From Clostridia bacterium (GTDB lineage: Bacteria; Bacillota; Clostridia; Oscillospirales; CAG-272): 40,264 nt of DNA. Positions 1-8,057 of the stretch are shown here, piece by piece. The stretch is taken from NCBI GenBank assembly GCA_017547655.1, contig JAFYPF010000028.1, positions 1-40,264 on the forward strand. Direction: 5' to 3'. The position numbers and the translations under genes are program-made. Positions within the stretch are counted from its first letter, which is position 1. Each line of letters begins with the position of its first letter. A model generated the notes under the pieces. That model searched no databases. It worked only from the letters and a program-made list of their open reading frames with translations, and was not told the DNA's origin.

Positions 1-3
1 GTA

Positions 4-205
4 CGAACCCCAAGGCTCCCACTTTGGGGGGAGCTGTCAGCGCAGCTTTCGTAGAAAGCTTGGCAAAGAACTTTGCCTCTCTGGTTTGTGCGAACCCCAA
101 GACTCCCACTTTGGGGGAGCTGTCAGCGCAGCTTTCGTAGAAAGCTTGGCAAAGAACTTTGCCTCTCTGGTTTGTGCGAACCCCAAGACTCCCACTTTGG
201 GGGAG
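4..205. repeat. Tandem dispersed repeat, two full units and a partial third
   Basis: Units begin with CGAACCCCAAG at positions 4, 91 and 177, giving periods of 87 and 86 bases. Each unit holds a short hairpin (CTCCCACTTTGGGGGAG type), then GCTGTCAGCGCAGC, then a CTTTCG...AAAGC stem and GGCAAAGAACTTTGCC. The third copy diverges after about 30 bases. Related units lie in the opposite orientation at 30790-31079. No open frame and no CRISPR-like spacers are present. This looks like a dispersed intergenic repeat family of gut Clostridia; its function is unknown. Confidence 0.8.
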
Positions 206-279
206 TGGTGGCATAGCCGACGTAAAGGGATTCTCTCGCTGCCCCCCTGATTAAATCCCCTCTTTTTTCAAAAAAACTC

Positions 280-308
280 TTGATATAGTCAAAAAATACT
301 GATATAAT
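280..308 (+). promoter_or_regulatory. Predicted sigma-A promoter of metA
   Basis: TTGATA at 280-285 and a perfect TATAAT at 303-308 are separated by 17 bases. The metA ribosome site AAAGAGGTGA lies at 333-342, just ahead of the ATG at 347. I see no SAM riboswitch or T-box between promoter and gene. Confidence 0.8.
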
Positions 309-346
309 GGTTTAATAGCAATACTTTTACTCAAAGAGGTGATATT

Positions 347-1267
347 ATGCCAATCAAGGTACAATCGGGACTTCCCGCAATAGAAATCCTTGAAAATGAA
401 AATATATTTGTTATGGACGAAAATCGCGCTATACATCAGGACATACGTCCGCTTAAGATTGCGATTCTCAACCTTATGCCTACGAAAATTGTTACAGAAA
501 CACAACTTATAAGATTATTGTCAAACACCTCGTTGCAGGTTGAGCTCACCCTCCTTTACCCGTCGACTGCCCACAAACCCAAGCATACGTCCGAAGAGCA
601 CATGCACCATTTTTATACAAGTTGCGATAATGTTATGAATGAAAGGTTTGACGGACTTATTATAACGGGCGCTCCCGTAGAAATTCTCGACTTTTCCGAG
701 GTAGGTTATTGGGACGAACTTTGCAAGATAATGGAATGGTCAAAGACGCACGTTTATTCCACACTTCATATTTGTTGGGCAGCGCAGGCAGCTTTGTATT
801 ATCACTACGGAATTCCGAAATATCCTCTTTCGCAAAAAATGTTCGGTATATTCCCCCATACGATAAATAATCCCTCTCACCCACTTCTTCGAGGATTTGA
901 CGAGGTATTTAATGCACCGCACTCAAGGCATACAGACATTGATTCCGAGCTTGTGCGCAACAACAAGAGCCTTGAAGTTCTTGCAGAATCGGATAAATCG
1001 GGGCTCTTCCTTATTGCAGACAAGAATATGAGAAGATTTTTTGCTACGGGCCATCTTGAATACGACTTTGACACACTTTCAAAGGAATATTTCAGAGACG
1101 TAAACAAGGGACTCGATATTCAAGTTCCGTACAACTACTTCCCCGATGATGATCCCACCAAGAAGCCACTGAACACGTGGAGAGGTCATGCGCATTTACT
1201 CTTTGCAAACTGGCTTAACTACTGTGTATATCAGCTTACACCTTACGATTTGAATGAATTAAGATAA
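347..1267 (+). CDS. metA: Homoserine O-acyltransferase MetA, probably the acetyl-CoA type
   Basis: This enzyme acylates the homoserine hydroxyl in the first committed step of methionine synthesis in the cytoplasm. The 306-residue length and colinear motifs match the MetA/HTS family: a start [22 protein letters not shown] at about 34-45, the catalytic cysteine C143 in [10 protein letters not shown], and GHLEYD near 235 carrying the histidine and glutamate. By my alignment to E. coli MetA, the specificity position (Gly111 in E. coli, Glu111 in the Bacillus cereus acetyltransferase) is E112 here, in GAPVE. Acetyl-CoA is therefore the more likely donor. The gene heads a probable operon with the membrane protein 17 bases downstream. 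The start is fixed by AAAGAGGTGA at 333-342. Confidence 0.95.
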   Translation: MPIKVQSGLPAIEILENENIFVMDENRAIHQDIRPLKIAILNLMPTKIVTETQLIRLLSNTSLQVELTLLYPSTAHKPKHTSEEHMHHFYTSCDNVMNERFDGLIITGAPVEILDFSEVGYWDELCKIMEWSKTHVYSTLHICWAAQAALYYHYGIPKYPLSQKMFGIFPHTINNPSHPLLRGFDEVFNAPHSRHTDIDSELVRNNKSLEVLAESDKSGLFLIADKNMRRFFATGHLEYDFDTLSKEYFRDVNKGLDIQVPYNYFPDDDPTKKPLNTWRGHAHLLFANWLNYCVYQLTPYDLNELR

Positions 1268-1284
1268 AAAAAGAGGTATTTACT

Positions 1285-2064
1285 ATGGCTGTTAACAAAA
1301 AAAGAGTTGCCCCTGCAGGTAGCAACGCTGTATCTTTATTTACAAAGCACTTAAAACTGCTTATGATTATCGGTTGCGTTATACTTCCCATAATAAGCAA
1401 CTTTGTTCTATCTTTGATCTTGTCGTTTATATCAGGAGATATACTTCTTGTTGACGCAGCTAACTTTTTAAGCGGATTTATAACCGCCCTAAATCTTGTA
1501 GGTTTGTTTTTTGTATATGCTGTTTTACTTAACTCTATTATTCGTTTCGGATATGAGAAGAGCAAAAAACTTATCGGTTTTTGCGGATTAAGAATTGCAA
1601 TAATTTATACTTCTTATCTTGCTATAGGTACAATTATTACAGAAAACCTTTCCGCGTCATTTACAGGTAATTTGATTACGTGTTTTACGAATGCGGTTGT
1701 AGACCTTATGTTACTTGCGGGTGCGCTTTTCCTTGCTTGCTTTTTACGATCCAAATATCTCGACGAAAAAAATACAAACATTACGGTAAAAACTTTCTTT
1801 GCCGCTAAAAACCCTCTCATTTCCATTTCGACGTGGGTAGTTGTGCTTATATCCGCATTTCTTCTTTCGGGTTGCGTAATCGATACAATCGTTGACGTAG
1901 TTTCATACGGCGCAAGCGACCTCAACTCTACCGAGATTATATACCTTATAACCCCCTACGTAAGTTGGCTTATTAAAACTGTTGCGGGATATTGCGTAAT
2001 GTGGTTTACAGCAAAATGGCTCGATACTCGTTGGAGACAGTTTAGTCTGGAAAGCAAGAAATGA
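1285..2064 (+). CDS. Multi-spanning membrane protein of unknown function
   Basis: A 259-residue protein that I do not recognise. Hydrophobic stretches at roughly residues 25-50, 55-85, 100-120, 135-155, 180-205 and 215-245 suggest five or six transmembrane segments, with a positively charged N-terminus (VNKKRV) and C-terminus (RWRQFSLESKK). It has no signal peptidase site and no recognisable transporter motif. A ribosome site (AAAGAGGTATTT) precedes the ATG. It sits 17 bases after metA, and its stop codon overlaps the start of the response regulator gene in an ATGA. Translational coupling suggests a shared function with that regulator, possibly as an envelope sensor partner, but this is only inferred from position. 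Confidence 0.75.
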   Translation: MAVNKKRVAPAGSNAVSLFTKHLKLLMIIGCVILPIISNFVLSLILSFISGDILLVDAANFLSGFITALNLVGLFFVYAVLLNSIIRFGYEKSKKLIGFCGLRIAIIYTSYLAIGTIITENLSASFTGNLITCFTNAVVDLMLLAGALFLACFLRSKYLDEKNTNITVKTFFAAKNPLISISTWVVVLISAFLLSGCVIDTIVDVVSYGASDLNSTEIIYLITPYVSWLIKTVAGYCVMWFTAKWLDTRWRQFSLESKK

Positions 2065-2708
2065 ACGATATTTGTTTGATAAGCCGAGACAAACGATTTG
2101 CTCGTATGCTCGAACTTGAGCTATCGGGTATAGGCTTAAGCGTAAAAAACGTTACCGAACAATTGAATCCCCCCGCATTGAAGCTTGTTGCCGATACTGC
2201 AAGTCTTATCATCTATGATTCCGACTACTATTCGGGCGACTTGTCGTTTGTCAGCAAAAATCAACTTCCATTTATTGTGTTGGGAAAAGAAGGCGACGTC
2301 GGAGAATTTGAAAACATTATAGCATTTTTTGAAAGACCGTTTAAGGTTACTGAACTTACAACTCTTGTAGGAGACAAATTTAACGTTAAACGTACTACGG
2401 GAATAACCGTTAATCCCACAAAAACCACAATCAATATGGAGCTTGACCAATTCACAAAAAAGGTTACTATAGACAAAAAAAGCATTAAATTTTCTCCAAA
2501 GGAATTTGCGCTGCTCTCTCTTCTTTATAAAAACAGAGGGCGCATAGTTCCCCGCCAAAAAGTTATCGATACTATTTGGGGAGAGGATTATGATTCCAAG
2601 AACAATGCAGATAATGTATATATAAATTATCTCCGCAAAAAACTGGACGACACCCTCGGTGTAAAAATGATTTACACTATAAGAGGTAAAGGATATATGA
2701 TGAAATAG
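2061..2708 (+). CDS. OmpR-type winged-helix regulator with a degenerate receiver domain
   Basis: The 215-residue protein has an N-terminal receiver-like fold (about 1-110) and a C-terminal Trans_reg_C winged helix (about 130-215). The winged helix shows SPKEFALLSLLYKNRGRIV, IWGEDYDSKNNADNVYINYLR and YTIRGKGYMMK. In the receiver, D53 could be the phospho-acceptor, but the usual pair of acidic residues after strand 1 is replaced by SRD, the Ser/Thr after strand 4 by Gly, and the K-P-F lysine by Arg (ERPFK). It may therefore act without phosphorylation. No histidine kinase gene lies nearby. The gene overlaps the upstream membrane-protein gene by four bases and ends at a strong shared terminator. 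Confidence 0.88.
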   Translation: MNDICLISRDKRFARMLELELSGIGLSVKNVTEQLNPPALKLVADTASLIIYDSDYYSGDLSFVSKNQLPFIVLGKEGDVGEFENIIAFFERPFKVTELTTLVGDKFNVKRTTGITVNPTKTTINMELDQFTKKVTIDKKSIKFSPKEFALLSLLYKNRGRIVPRQKVIDTIWGEDYDSKNNADNVYINYLRKKLDDTLGVKMIYTIRGKGYMMK

Positions 2709-2710
2709 AA

Positions 2711-2742
2711 AAGTGTGTGAGCAATAGCTCACACACTTTTTT
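2711..2742. terminator. Bidirectional rho-independent terminator
   Basis: A perfect 12-base-pair stem, AAGTGTGTGAGC at 2711-2722 and its complement at 2727-2738, has an AATA loop. T residues follow on the plus strand and A residues precede on the left. It separates the regulator gene from the converging amidohydrolase gene, whose stop lies at 2741, and can serve both. Confidence 0.92.
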
Positions 2743-3553
2743 AGCTCTTTATTCCAAAAAGCTTTTCGGCATTTTTAGAAAGTATTTTTTCATTTTCTTC
2801 TTCGGTCAAGCCGATATTGAAAAATCTTTCAAATTCCAAAGTCGGCTCCCACATAGGATAATCGGTACCGAAAAGAACTTTATCAACACCATAGGAATAT
2901 ATTATTTTTTTAGCTTCCTCGCTGCTTATAGCATAGAGGCTTGACGAGCAATCAACATAAAGGTTAGGCAGTCCCGACAATTTATCCGCCGCTTCTTCCC
3001 ATACAGACCAACCGCCAAGGTGGGCGCCTATAACAGTCAATCCCGTATATATCTCCAAAATCGGCAAAAGTCTGTTCGGATTTGAAAAATCAAATCTGTG
3101 GTCGCCCGTATGCATAAGTATGGGCAAACCAAACTCTTCGCATTTCTCATATATCTTCAAACATCTGTAGTCATCTATCTTAAATTGCTGTATATCGTGA
3201 TGCAATTTTACGCCTTTCAGACCTAAATCAATAAGATGTTTAATATCTCCGTCAAGGTCTTCTGTGTCGGGGTGAAGTGTACCGAGTCCGGTAAACTTAC
3301 CATCGCTATTTTTCACGCTATCTGCAATAAAGTCGTTAATACCCCTAACTTGATGAGGTGTGGTCGCCACCGACTGCACAATATAGTGGTCGATACCAAC
3401 TTTATCCCCCACTTCAAGCAAACCGCTTACCGTTCCGGTTCCGAAAGAGTGTTCTCCATAGAAGCCATCTGTTCCCGCTACTGCTCTTGCCGCAATCTTT
3501 TCGGGATATATATGACAATGCGCGTCTATTACATAATATTTATTGTCAAGCAT
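2741..3553 (-). CDS. Amidohydrolase-2 family metal-dependent hydrolase
   Basis: A 270-residue TIM-barrel hydrolase of the amidohydrolase-2 family (decarboxylase/lactonase-like clade). Metal-site motifs are in order: H12-C-H14 in IDAHCHIYP, a histidine in ILMHTGDH near 148, a histidine in IGAHLGGW near 177, and the aspartate of LFGTDYPMW near 230. The substrate cannot be predicted. It is the last gene of the three-gene T-box operon, five bases after the TIM-barrel/acyl-CoA synthetase fusion, so it may act on an acid or acyl derivative made there (inference). It ends against the shared terminator at 2711-2742. Confidence 0.85.
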   Translation of the reverse strand: MLDNKYYVIDAHCHIYPEKIAARAVAGTDGFYGEHSFGTGTVSGLLEVGDKVGIDHYIVQSVATTPHQVRGINDFIADSVKNSDGKFTGLGTLHPDTEDLDGDIKHLIDLGLKGVKLHHDIQQFKIDDYRCLKIYEKCEEFGLPILMHTGDHRFDFSNPNRLLPILEIYTGLTVIGAHLGGWSVWEEAADKLSGLPNLYVDCSSSLYAISSEEAKKIIYSYGVDKVLFGTDYPMWEPTLEFERFFNIGLTEEENEKILSKNAEKLFGIKS

Positions 3554-3558
3554 TTCCT

Positions 3559-6057
3559 TTACGCTTTCTTAAGTCCTAACTTTTCAACAGCGTTTTCACG
3601 CATTTTGTATTTCTGTATCTTTCCTGCCGCGTTCATAGGGAACGAATCAACGAAGTCAATATATCTCGGCACCTTATGTCTCGCCATATGGTCAGCGATA
3701 TATTTCTTCATCTCGTCCTCGGTCATCATTTCTCCCTCTTTAAGAATAATACAAGCCATAATTTCCTCGCCGTATTTTTCATCGGGTACACCAATAACCT
3801 GAACGTCACTTACTTTAGGACAGGTATATATAAATTCCTCAATTTCCTTAGGGTAAATATTTTCACCGCCACGGATAATCATATCTTTAAGCCTGCCCGT
3901 TATTCTGTAGTTACCTTCGAGGGTACGACAAGCAAGGTCACCCGTATGCAACCAACCGTCAGCATCAATAGCCGCCGCAGTTGCTCCCGGCATCTTATAA
4001 TAACCCTTCATAACGTTATATCCCCTTGCAACAAACTCACCGTTTTCGCCGTCGGGACATTCTTCGCCCGTTTCGGGGTTAATGATTTTACATTCAACAT
4101 TAGCAAACGCAGAACCTACAGTTTCGGTTCTTACTTCAAGAGAATCGTAATAACTGCTCATAGTACAACCGGGAGATGCCTCTGTCTGTCCGTAAACAGA
4201 TACGATTTCTTTCATATTCATAACTTCCGTAGCTTTTTTCATAAGCTCCGCAGGGCAGTTTGAACCCGCCATAATACCTATTCTCATATATGAAAAATCA
4301 GTTTTTTCAAAATCGGGATGCTCCATCATCGCAATAAACATTGTAGGAACACCGTTAAATGCAGTTATATGCTCGTTGTGAACACACGCCAATGCGGGTT
4401 TAGGCGAGAAGTAGGGCAACGGATACATTGTTGTTCCGTGAGTCATAGACGCCGTCATAGAAAGTACCATACCAAAACAATGGAACATAGGCACTTGAAT
4501 CATCATTCTGTCTGCAGTGGACAAATCCATATGGTCGCCGATATACTTGCCGTTATTTACAACATTATAATGCGTAAGCATAACTCCCTTTGGGAAGCCC
4601 GTTGTTCCCGAAGTATACTGCATATTACATACGTCGTCTTTATCAACAAGAGCCGCCATTCGGTAAACTTCTTCAACGGGAACCTCGTCTGCTCTCTTCA
4701 AAGCATCGTTCCACGTCATACAACCCTTTTGAGTAAATCCAACAGTAATAACATTACGCAAGAAAGGCAACTTCTTGCTGTGAAGCGGTTTACCCGCTTT
4801 TGTTGTTTCAAGCTCGGGACAAAGCTCTGCTACAATTTCACCGTAACTAGTATCCTTTGAGCCCTCTGTCATAATAAGGGTATGCGTATCCGACTGACGA
4901 AGCAAATATTCAGCCTCGTGAATTTTGTATGCGGTATTTACGGTAACAAGTACTGCGCCTATTTTTACCGTAGCCCAGAATGCGATGAACCATTGAGGCA
5001 CGTTAGATGCCCAAGCGGCAACCTTGTCACCCGCTTTAACGCCGAGCGAAATAAGCGCTCTCGCAAACGTATCAACGTCATCTCTGAATTCGCTATATGT
5101 TCTCGTATAGTCAAGCGTAGTGTATTTAAATGCATATTGGTCGGGGAAATCTTCAACAAGTCTGTCAAGAACCTGCGAGAAAGTAAGGTCAATAAGGTCA
5201 TCCTTCTTCCAACTGAAACGGCCCGTATGCGCTCTGTTGTAGTAGAAATTCTTATCTCCCTTTGAAGTATCCGAAAACTGCTTCATATAGTGGCTAAACT
5301 GCGCAAAGATAATTTCCATATCGTCAATTTCTTCGCACCACATAGGATCCCACACCAAGGATATAAAGCCGTCGTAGTTAACGCTTCTCAAAGCGTTCAT
5401 AATATCTTTTATCGGAAGTTCACCCTCGCCCGCAAGACAATACTCTTTGTCTCCGTTTTCGAGCGAAATATCGTTATAATGCACATGCTTGATATATGCG
5501 CCGAGATTTTTTATTATAACTTCAGCATTTTTTTCTTCAACATAAGCTTCGGATAAATTCCACAATGCGCCAAGACTGTCTGAAGCAAAGCTTTCAAGCG
5601 TTGTGCGTAACGTTGCAGTATTACGGAACAATCCCGATGTTTCAAGCAAAAGCACTATTCCACGTTCTTCCGCTTCGAGCAATACTTCTTTTATAAACTT
5701 TTCAGCAATATATATTCCGTCAGCATTTTCCGAACGTGATTTTAAACGAATAAAAGGAATATGCAAAAACTGCGCTATTTCAAAACATCTTGCAATTTCA
5801 TTTTTTGCTTCTTCCGCTTCGGACTCAACCGAAATATCACTTACAATGTCGATACAAGGAATGGAAAGCTTTTTGTCATAAAGACTGCGCAACGTTGATG
5901 CCGCAGAATAATCGTGAAAAGCTCCGTCTCTATCGGTAAAAAGACGATTATTTATGTTGTGAAGCTCAATCCCCTTAAATTTCAGAGATTCGGCTATTTC
6001 ACAAAAATCACTAAAGGTACTGCTATGCCATCCCTTCGTTGAAAATGAAAGCTTCAT
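3559..6057 (-). CDS. Fusion of xylose-isomerase-like TIM barrel and AMP-forming acyl-CoA synthetase
   Basis: An uninterrupted 832-residue frame with two enzymes. Residues 1-265 form a sugar-phosphate isomerase/epimerase-type TIM barrel: E139 in LLLET, H191/H193 in HVHYND and the GEGEL loop at 210-214 are present, but the usual second-site D and H are replaced in LWNLSEA. Residues 285-825 form an ANL-superfamily acyl-CoA ligase. Its P-loop is YTSGTTGFPKG at 481-491, followed by VYGQTEASPG, GWLHTGD, the hinge GRLKDMIIRGGENIYP, and a C-terminal AAGKIQK with the adenylation lysine. The ligase half resembles medium- and branched-chain fatty acyl-CoA synthetases. It is the second gene of the Leu T-box operon, 19 bases after the LeuA-like gene. 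The start follows GGAG. What the barrel does is unknown. Confidence 0.9.
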   Translation of the reverse strand: MKLSFSTKGWHSSTFSDFCEIAESLKFKGIELHNINNRLFTDRDGAFHDYSAASTLRSLYDKKLSIPCIDIVSDISVESEAEEAKNEIARCFEIAQFLHIPFIRLKSRSENADGIYIAEKFIKEVLLEAEERGIVLLLETSGLFRNTATLRTTLESFASDSLGALWNLSEAYVEEKNAEVIIKNLGAYIKHVHYNDISLENGDKEYCLAGEGELPIKDIMNALRSVNYDGFISLVWDPMWCEEIDDMEIIFAQFSHYMKQFSDTSKGDKNFYYNRAHTGRFSWKKDDLIDLTFSQVLDRLVEDFPDQYAFKYTTLDYTRTYSEFRDDVDTFARALISLGVKAGDKVAAWASNVPQWFIAFWATVKIGAVLVTVNTAYKIHEAEYLLRQSDTHTLIMTEGSKDTSYGEIVAELCPELETTKAGKPLHSKKLPFLRNVITVGFTQKGCMTWNDALKRADEVPVEEVYRMAALVDKDDVCNMQYTSGTTGFPKGVMLTHYNVVNNGKYIGDHMDLSTADRMMIQVPMFHCFGMVLSMTASMTHGTTMYPLPYFSPKPALACVHNEHITAFNGVPTMFIAMMEHPDFEKTDFSYMRIGIMAGSNCPAELMKKATEVMNMKEIVSVYGQTEASPGCTMSSYYDSLEVRTETVGSAFANVECKIINPETGEECPDGENGEFVARGYNVMKGYYKMPGATAAAIDADGWLHTGDLACRTLEGNYRITGRLKDMIIRGGENIYPKEIEEFIYTCPKVSDVQVIGVPDEKYGEEIMACIILKEGEMMTEDEMKKYIADHMARHKVPRYIDFVDSFPMNAAGKIQKYKMRENAVEKLGLKKA

Positions 6058-6076
6058 TTTTTACATTCTCCTTTCA

Positions 6077-7459
6077 TTAAACATTATGCTCTTCGTAAAC
6101 AATCTTGTTTACTGCGCTTATATATGCTCTGATACTTGCGCCTATAATATCGGTAGAAATACCGTTACCCGAATAAAGCTTGCCGTCAAAACGAAGCTTA
6201 ACAAGCGCCGAGCCAACAGCTTCTTTACCCTCCGTAATTGACTGAATCTGAAAATCATCAAGCTCATAACGATGACCGATAATTTGTTCGATAGCCACAA
6301 ATGCCGCATCAATAGGACCGTCGCCTATCGCAACTCCCTGCAAGGTTTTACCGTCTCTGATGAGGGTTATTTGCGCACTTGCACTGATTATATTTCCGTT
6401 ATTTATAACATAGTTCTCAAGCTTGTATGAATCGGGAACCTGTAAAGCAACGGTTGCTATAATTGCATCCAGCTCTTTTGCGCCGACACTTCTCTTTTCG
6501 GCAACACGGCACACTTCCTCATGTACACGTTTATTATCTTCATCGGAAAGGTCGTATCCGAGCTTGGCTACGGCAGCCGACACTGCATTTATATCATCTT
6601 TTGCATCAAGTCTTATTCCGTTTTCTTCAACTGATGATACAGAAACGTTCTTTTCCATCTTCTTGTCAGAGCATATCCAGCCAACCTGACTCAATATACG
6701 GTGCATTTCTGTATAACTAGTTCCTGCATAAAAGCCGTAATTGTCGCCGCAATCCTTTACCATTCCAGCAAAAGCATCAAAGGGAACACCGTCTCCGCCT
6801 ATTGACGTTTTTACAACCGAAACGCCATCTCTTACAGCCATAATAGCTTCTGCAGATGCAAGACCATTCTTATTTGAACAGCCAACACCCACATCGACTC
6901 CCGCTTCCTCAACTATTTTCTTGCCAAAGTTTGCAAAATCATCTGGCATCATTCCCGCAGCGCTGTCACACACGGAAACGGTTTTTGCACCTGACGCTAC
7001 TGCCGTTTTTATAACTTCGATAAGAAAGTCAGCTTCAGCTCTTGTTGCATCAACCGCACAAAACTCAACGTCAGGACAAAGCGACACTGCTTTTTCTACG
7101 GCATACTTTACCCACTCATTCATTTTTTCGGGTTTTTTATGCATAAAGTATTCCATACCGACCGCCGACATTGGAACTTCAATACGTATTCTCCCCTTAT
7201 TTGCAACACTCAAAGCCGCCGCCGCATCGACAATTGACTGCTCGTTACTTCCCGCCGCAACAGATATAACACTGTTCTTAACAAAAGAAGAGGCTGTACG
7301 CACAAGGAGAATATCCGTTCTCGCATTTGTTATTTCGGGCAATTCTATTACGTCAACTTTTAGCTTTTCAAGCTGTCTGATTATTTCAAGTCTTTCTTTG
7401 AAGCTAAAGGTCTTGTCGCTTCTGCAAAGCGTTTTGTCTGCAATTTTAATTTGTTTCAT
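6077..7459 (-). CDS. 2-isopropylmalate synthase-like protein with a degenerate metal site
   Basis: A 460-residue protein with an HMGL-like TIM barrel (about 1-265), a linker, and a C-terminal LeuA allosteric dimerisation domain (about 335-460, with GKTLQGVAIGDGPIDAAF). The frame is intact, but the catalytic signatures are altered. The canonical D-T-T-L-R-D-G becomes D8-K-T-L-C-R-S, and the metal-binding H-x-H of the VHCHNDLGLA segment becomes G193-C-S195. It may have lost Claisen-condensation activity or may use different chemistry. I chose the ATG at 7459 because the ribosome site GAGAAAGGG lies just upstream; a longer frame to 7480 would place that site inside the gene. It is the first gene after a T-box leader with a leucine codon, which fits a leucine-linked role. 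Confidence 0.85.
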   Translation of the reverse strand: MKQIKIADKTLCRSDKTFSFKERLEIIRQLEKLKVDVIELPEITNARTDILLVRTASSFVKNSVISVAAGSNEQSIVDAAAALSVANKGRIRIEVPMSAVGMEYFMHKKPEKMNEWVKYAVEKAVSLCPDVEFCAVDATRAEADFLIEVIKTAVASGAKTVSVCDSAAGMMPDDFANFGKKIVEEAGVDVGVGCSNKNGLASAEAIMAVRDGVSVVKTSIGGDGVPFDAFAGMVKDCGDNYGFYAGTSYTEMHRILSQVGWICSDKKMEKNVSVSSVEENGIRLDAKDDINAVSAAVAKLGYDLSDEDNKRVHEEVCRVAEKRSVGAKELDAIIATVALQVPDSYKLENYVINNGNIISASAQITLIRDGKTLQGVAIGDGPIDAAFVAIEQIIGHRYELDDFQIQSITEGKEAVGSALVKLRFDGKLYSGNGISTDIIGASIRAYISAVNKIVYEEHNV

Positions 7460-7504
7460 TATAAAACACCCTTTCTCCAATGCCGTATTTATTCGGCAAA
7501 AATA

Positions 7505-7774
7505 AAAATAAAAAAACCCGAAGTCAATTTTGACTTCAGGGACGAAATTATCGCGGTACCACCCTGTTTACCGAAAAAAACGGTCAACTCAATAAAACTC
7601 AAACAAGTCTTTTGCCATGATAACGGGACACTCCGTAACCGCTTACTCATCATACTTTCTGCGATTCTGCTCAGGAACGAGACTTTCGAAACTCTTCACA
7701 CCGTCTTGCACCAACCGACAGCTCTCTGAAATGAAGTTATGAATCGAAATAATTCCTTCGTTGCATTTTAAATA
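7505..7774 (-). promoter_or_regulatory. T-box leader, predicted tRNA-Leu (CUC specifier)
   Basis: Read on the minus strand, the leader holds a Stem I with AGAGAG and GGTTGGTG elements. The specifier candidate CTC is at 7681-7679, nine bases ahead of the end of GTTCCTGAG, the same spacing as the codon in the Bacillus glyQS leader as I recall it. The T-box antiterminator core AGGGTGGTACCGCG is at 7565-7552. The terminator hairpin at 7541-7517 (CCCTGAAGTC / GACTTCGGG) is followed by a T run at 7516-7510. The variable base after TGG is T, matching A73 of tRNA-Leu. It should switch on the LeuA-like operon when tRNA-Leu is uncharged. Confidence 0.93.
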
Positions 7775-7780
7775 TGCTTT

Positions 7781-7809
7781 AGTATAGCACCGTACTAAAA
7801 ATTTGTCAA
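7781..7809 (-). promoter_or_regulatory. Promoter of the Leu T-box operon
   Basis: On the minus strand TTGACA (7809-7804) and TATACT (7786-7781) are separated by 17 bases. This places the transcript start near 7774, directly at the leader. Confidence 0.85.
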
Positions 7810-7852
7810 GGGATTTTTTATTTTTTTCAAAAAATCCCCTCTATGTAATTAA

Positions 7853-7928
7853 AAAAGTCTGTACAGACCTAGACAAACTCCAAATCTCGCACAACCTTTG
7901 GAATATTCCTTGGTCTGTGCGGACTTTT
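7853..7928. repeat. Long imperfect inverted repeat between the T-box operon and lepA
   Basis: AAAAGTCTGTACAGACC and GGTCTGTGCGGACTTTT pair over about 17 positions with two wobble-type mismatches. A nested TCCAAA/TTTGGA stem lies inside the loop. On the minus strand the hairpin is followed by a run of T, terminator-like, but no gene is read toward it from the right. The stretch 7810-7996 holds no coding frame; otherwise I see only A/T-rich spacer and a small GGGATTTTTT/AAAAAATCCC stem near 7810-7838. Confidence 0.6.
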
Positions 7929-7996
7929 AGTAAATGCACAGAAATATTGCTTTATTAGTTTTGTTGGTAATAATAAAATATGTTAAAAAATTGTAC

Positions 7997-8025
7997 TTGA
8001 TTTAAAGTGGATTATTAGTTATAAT
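7997..8025 (+). promoter_or_regulatory. Promoter of lepA-hemW
   Basis: TTGATT at 7997-8002 and TATAAT at 8020-8025 have 17-base spacing. The lepA ribosome site GGAG follows at 8045. Confidence 0.75.
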
Positions 8026-8057
8026 AATATGAGTATTATTAAAATGGAGATTGCTGT

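Noticed and set aside
4-205. Possible CRISPR array from the regular 86-87 base spacing
   Set aside because: Whole units repeat, including the parts between the hairpins; there are no variable spacers and no cas genes in the window.
6741-7505. 254-residue plus-strand open frame
   Set aside because: Antisense to the LeuA-like gene, low-complexity Ser/Thr/Ala-rich product, no ribosome site.
7679-7690. Reading TTC (Phe) or GTC (Val) as the specifier of the first T-box
   Set aside because: TTC falls in a paired stem, and GTC is two bases out of register; CTC has the same nine-base distance to GAG as the second leader.
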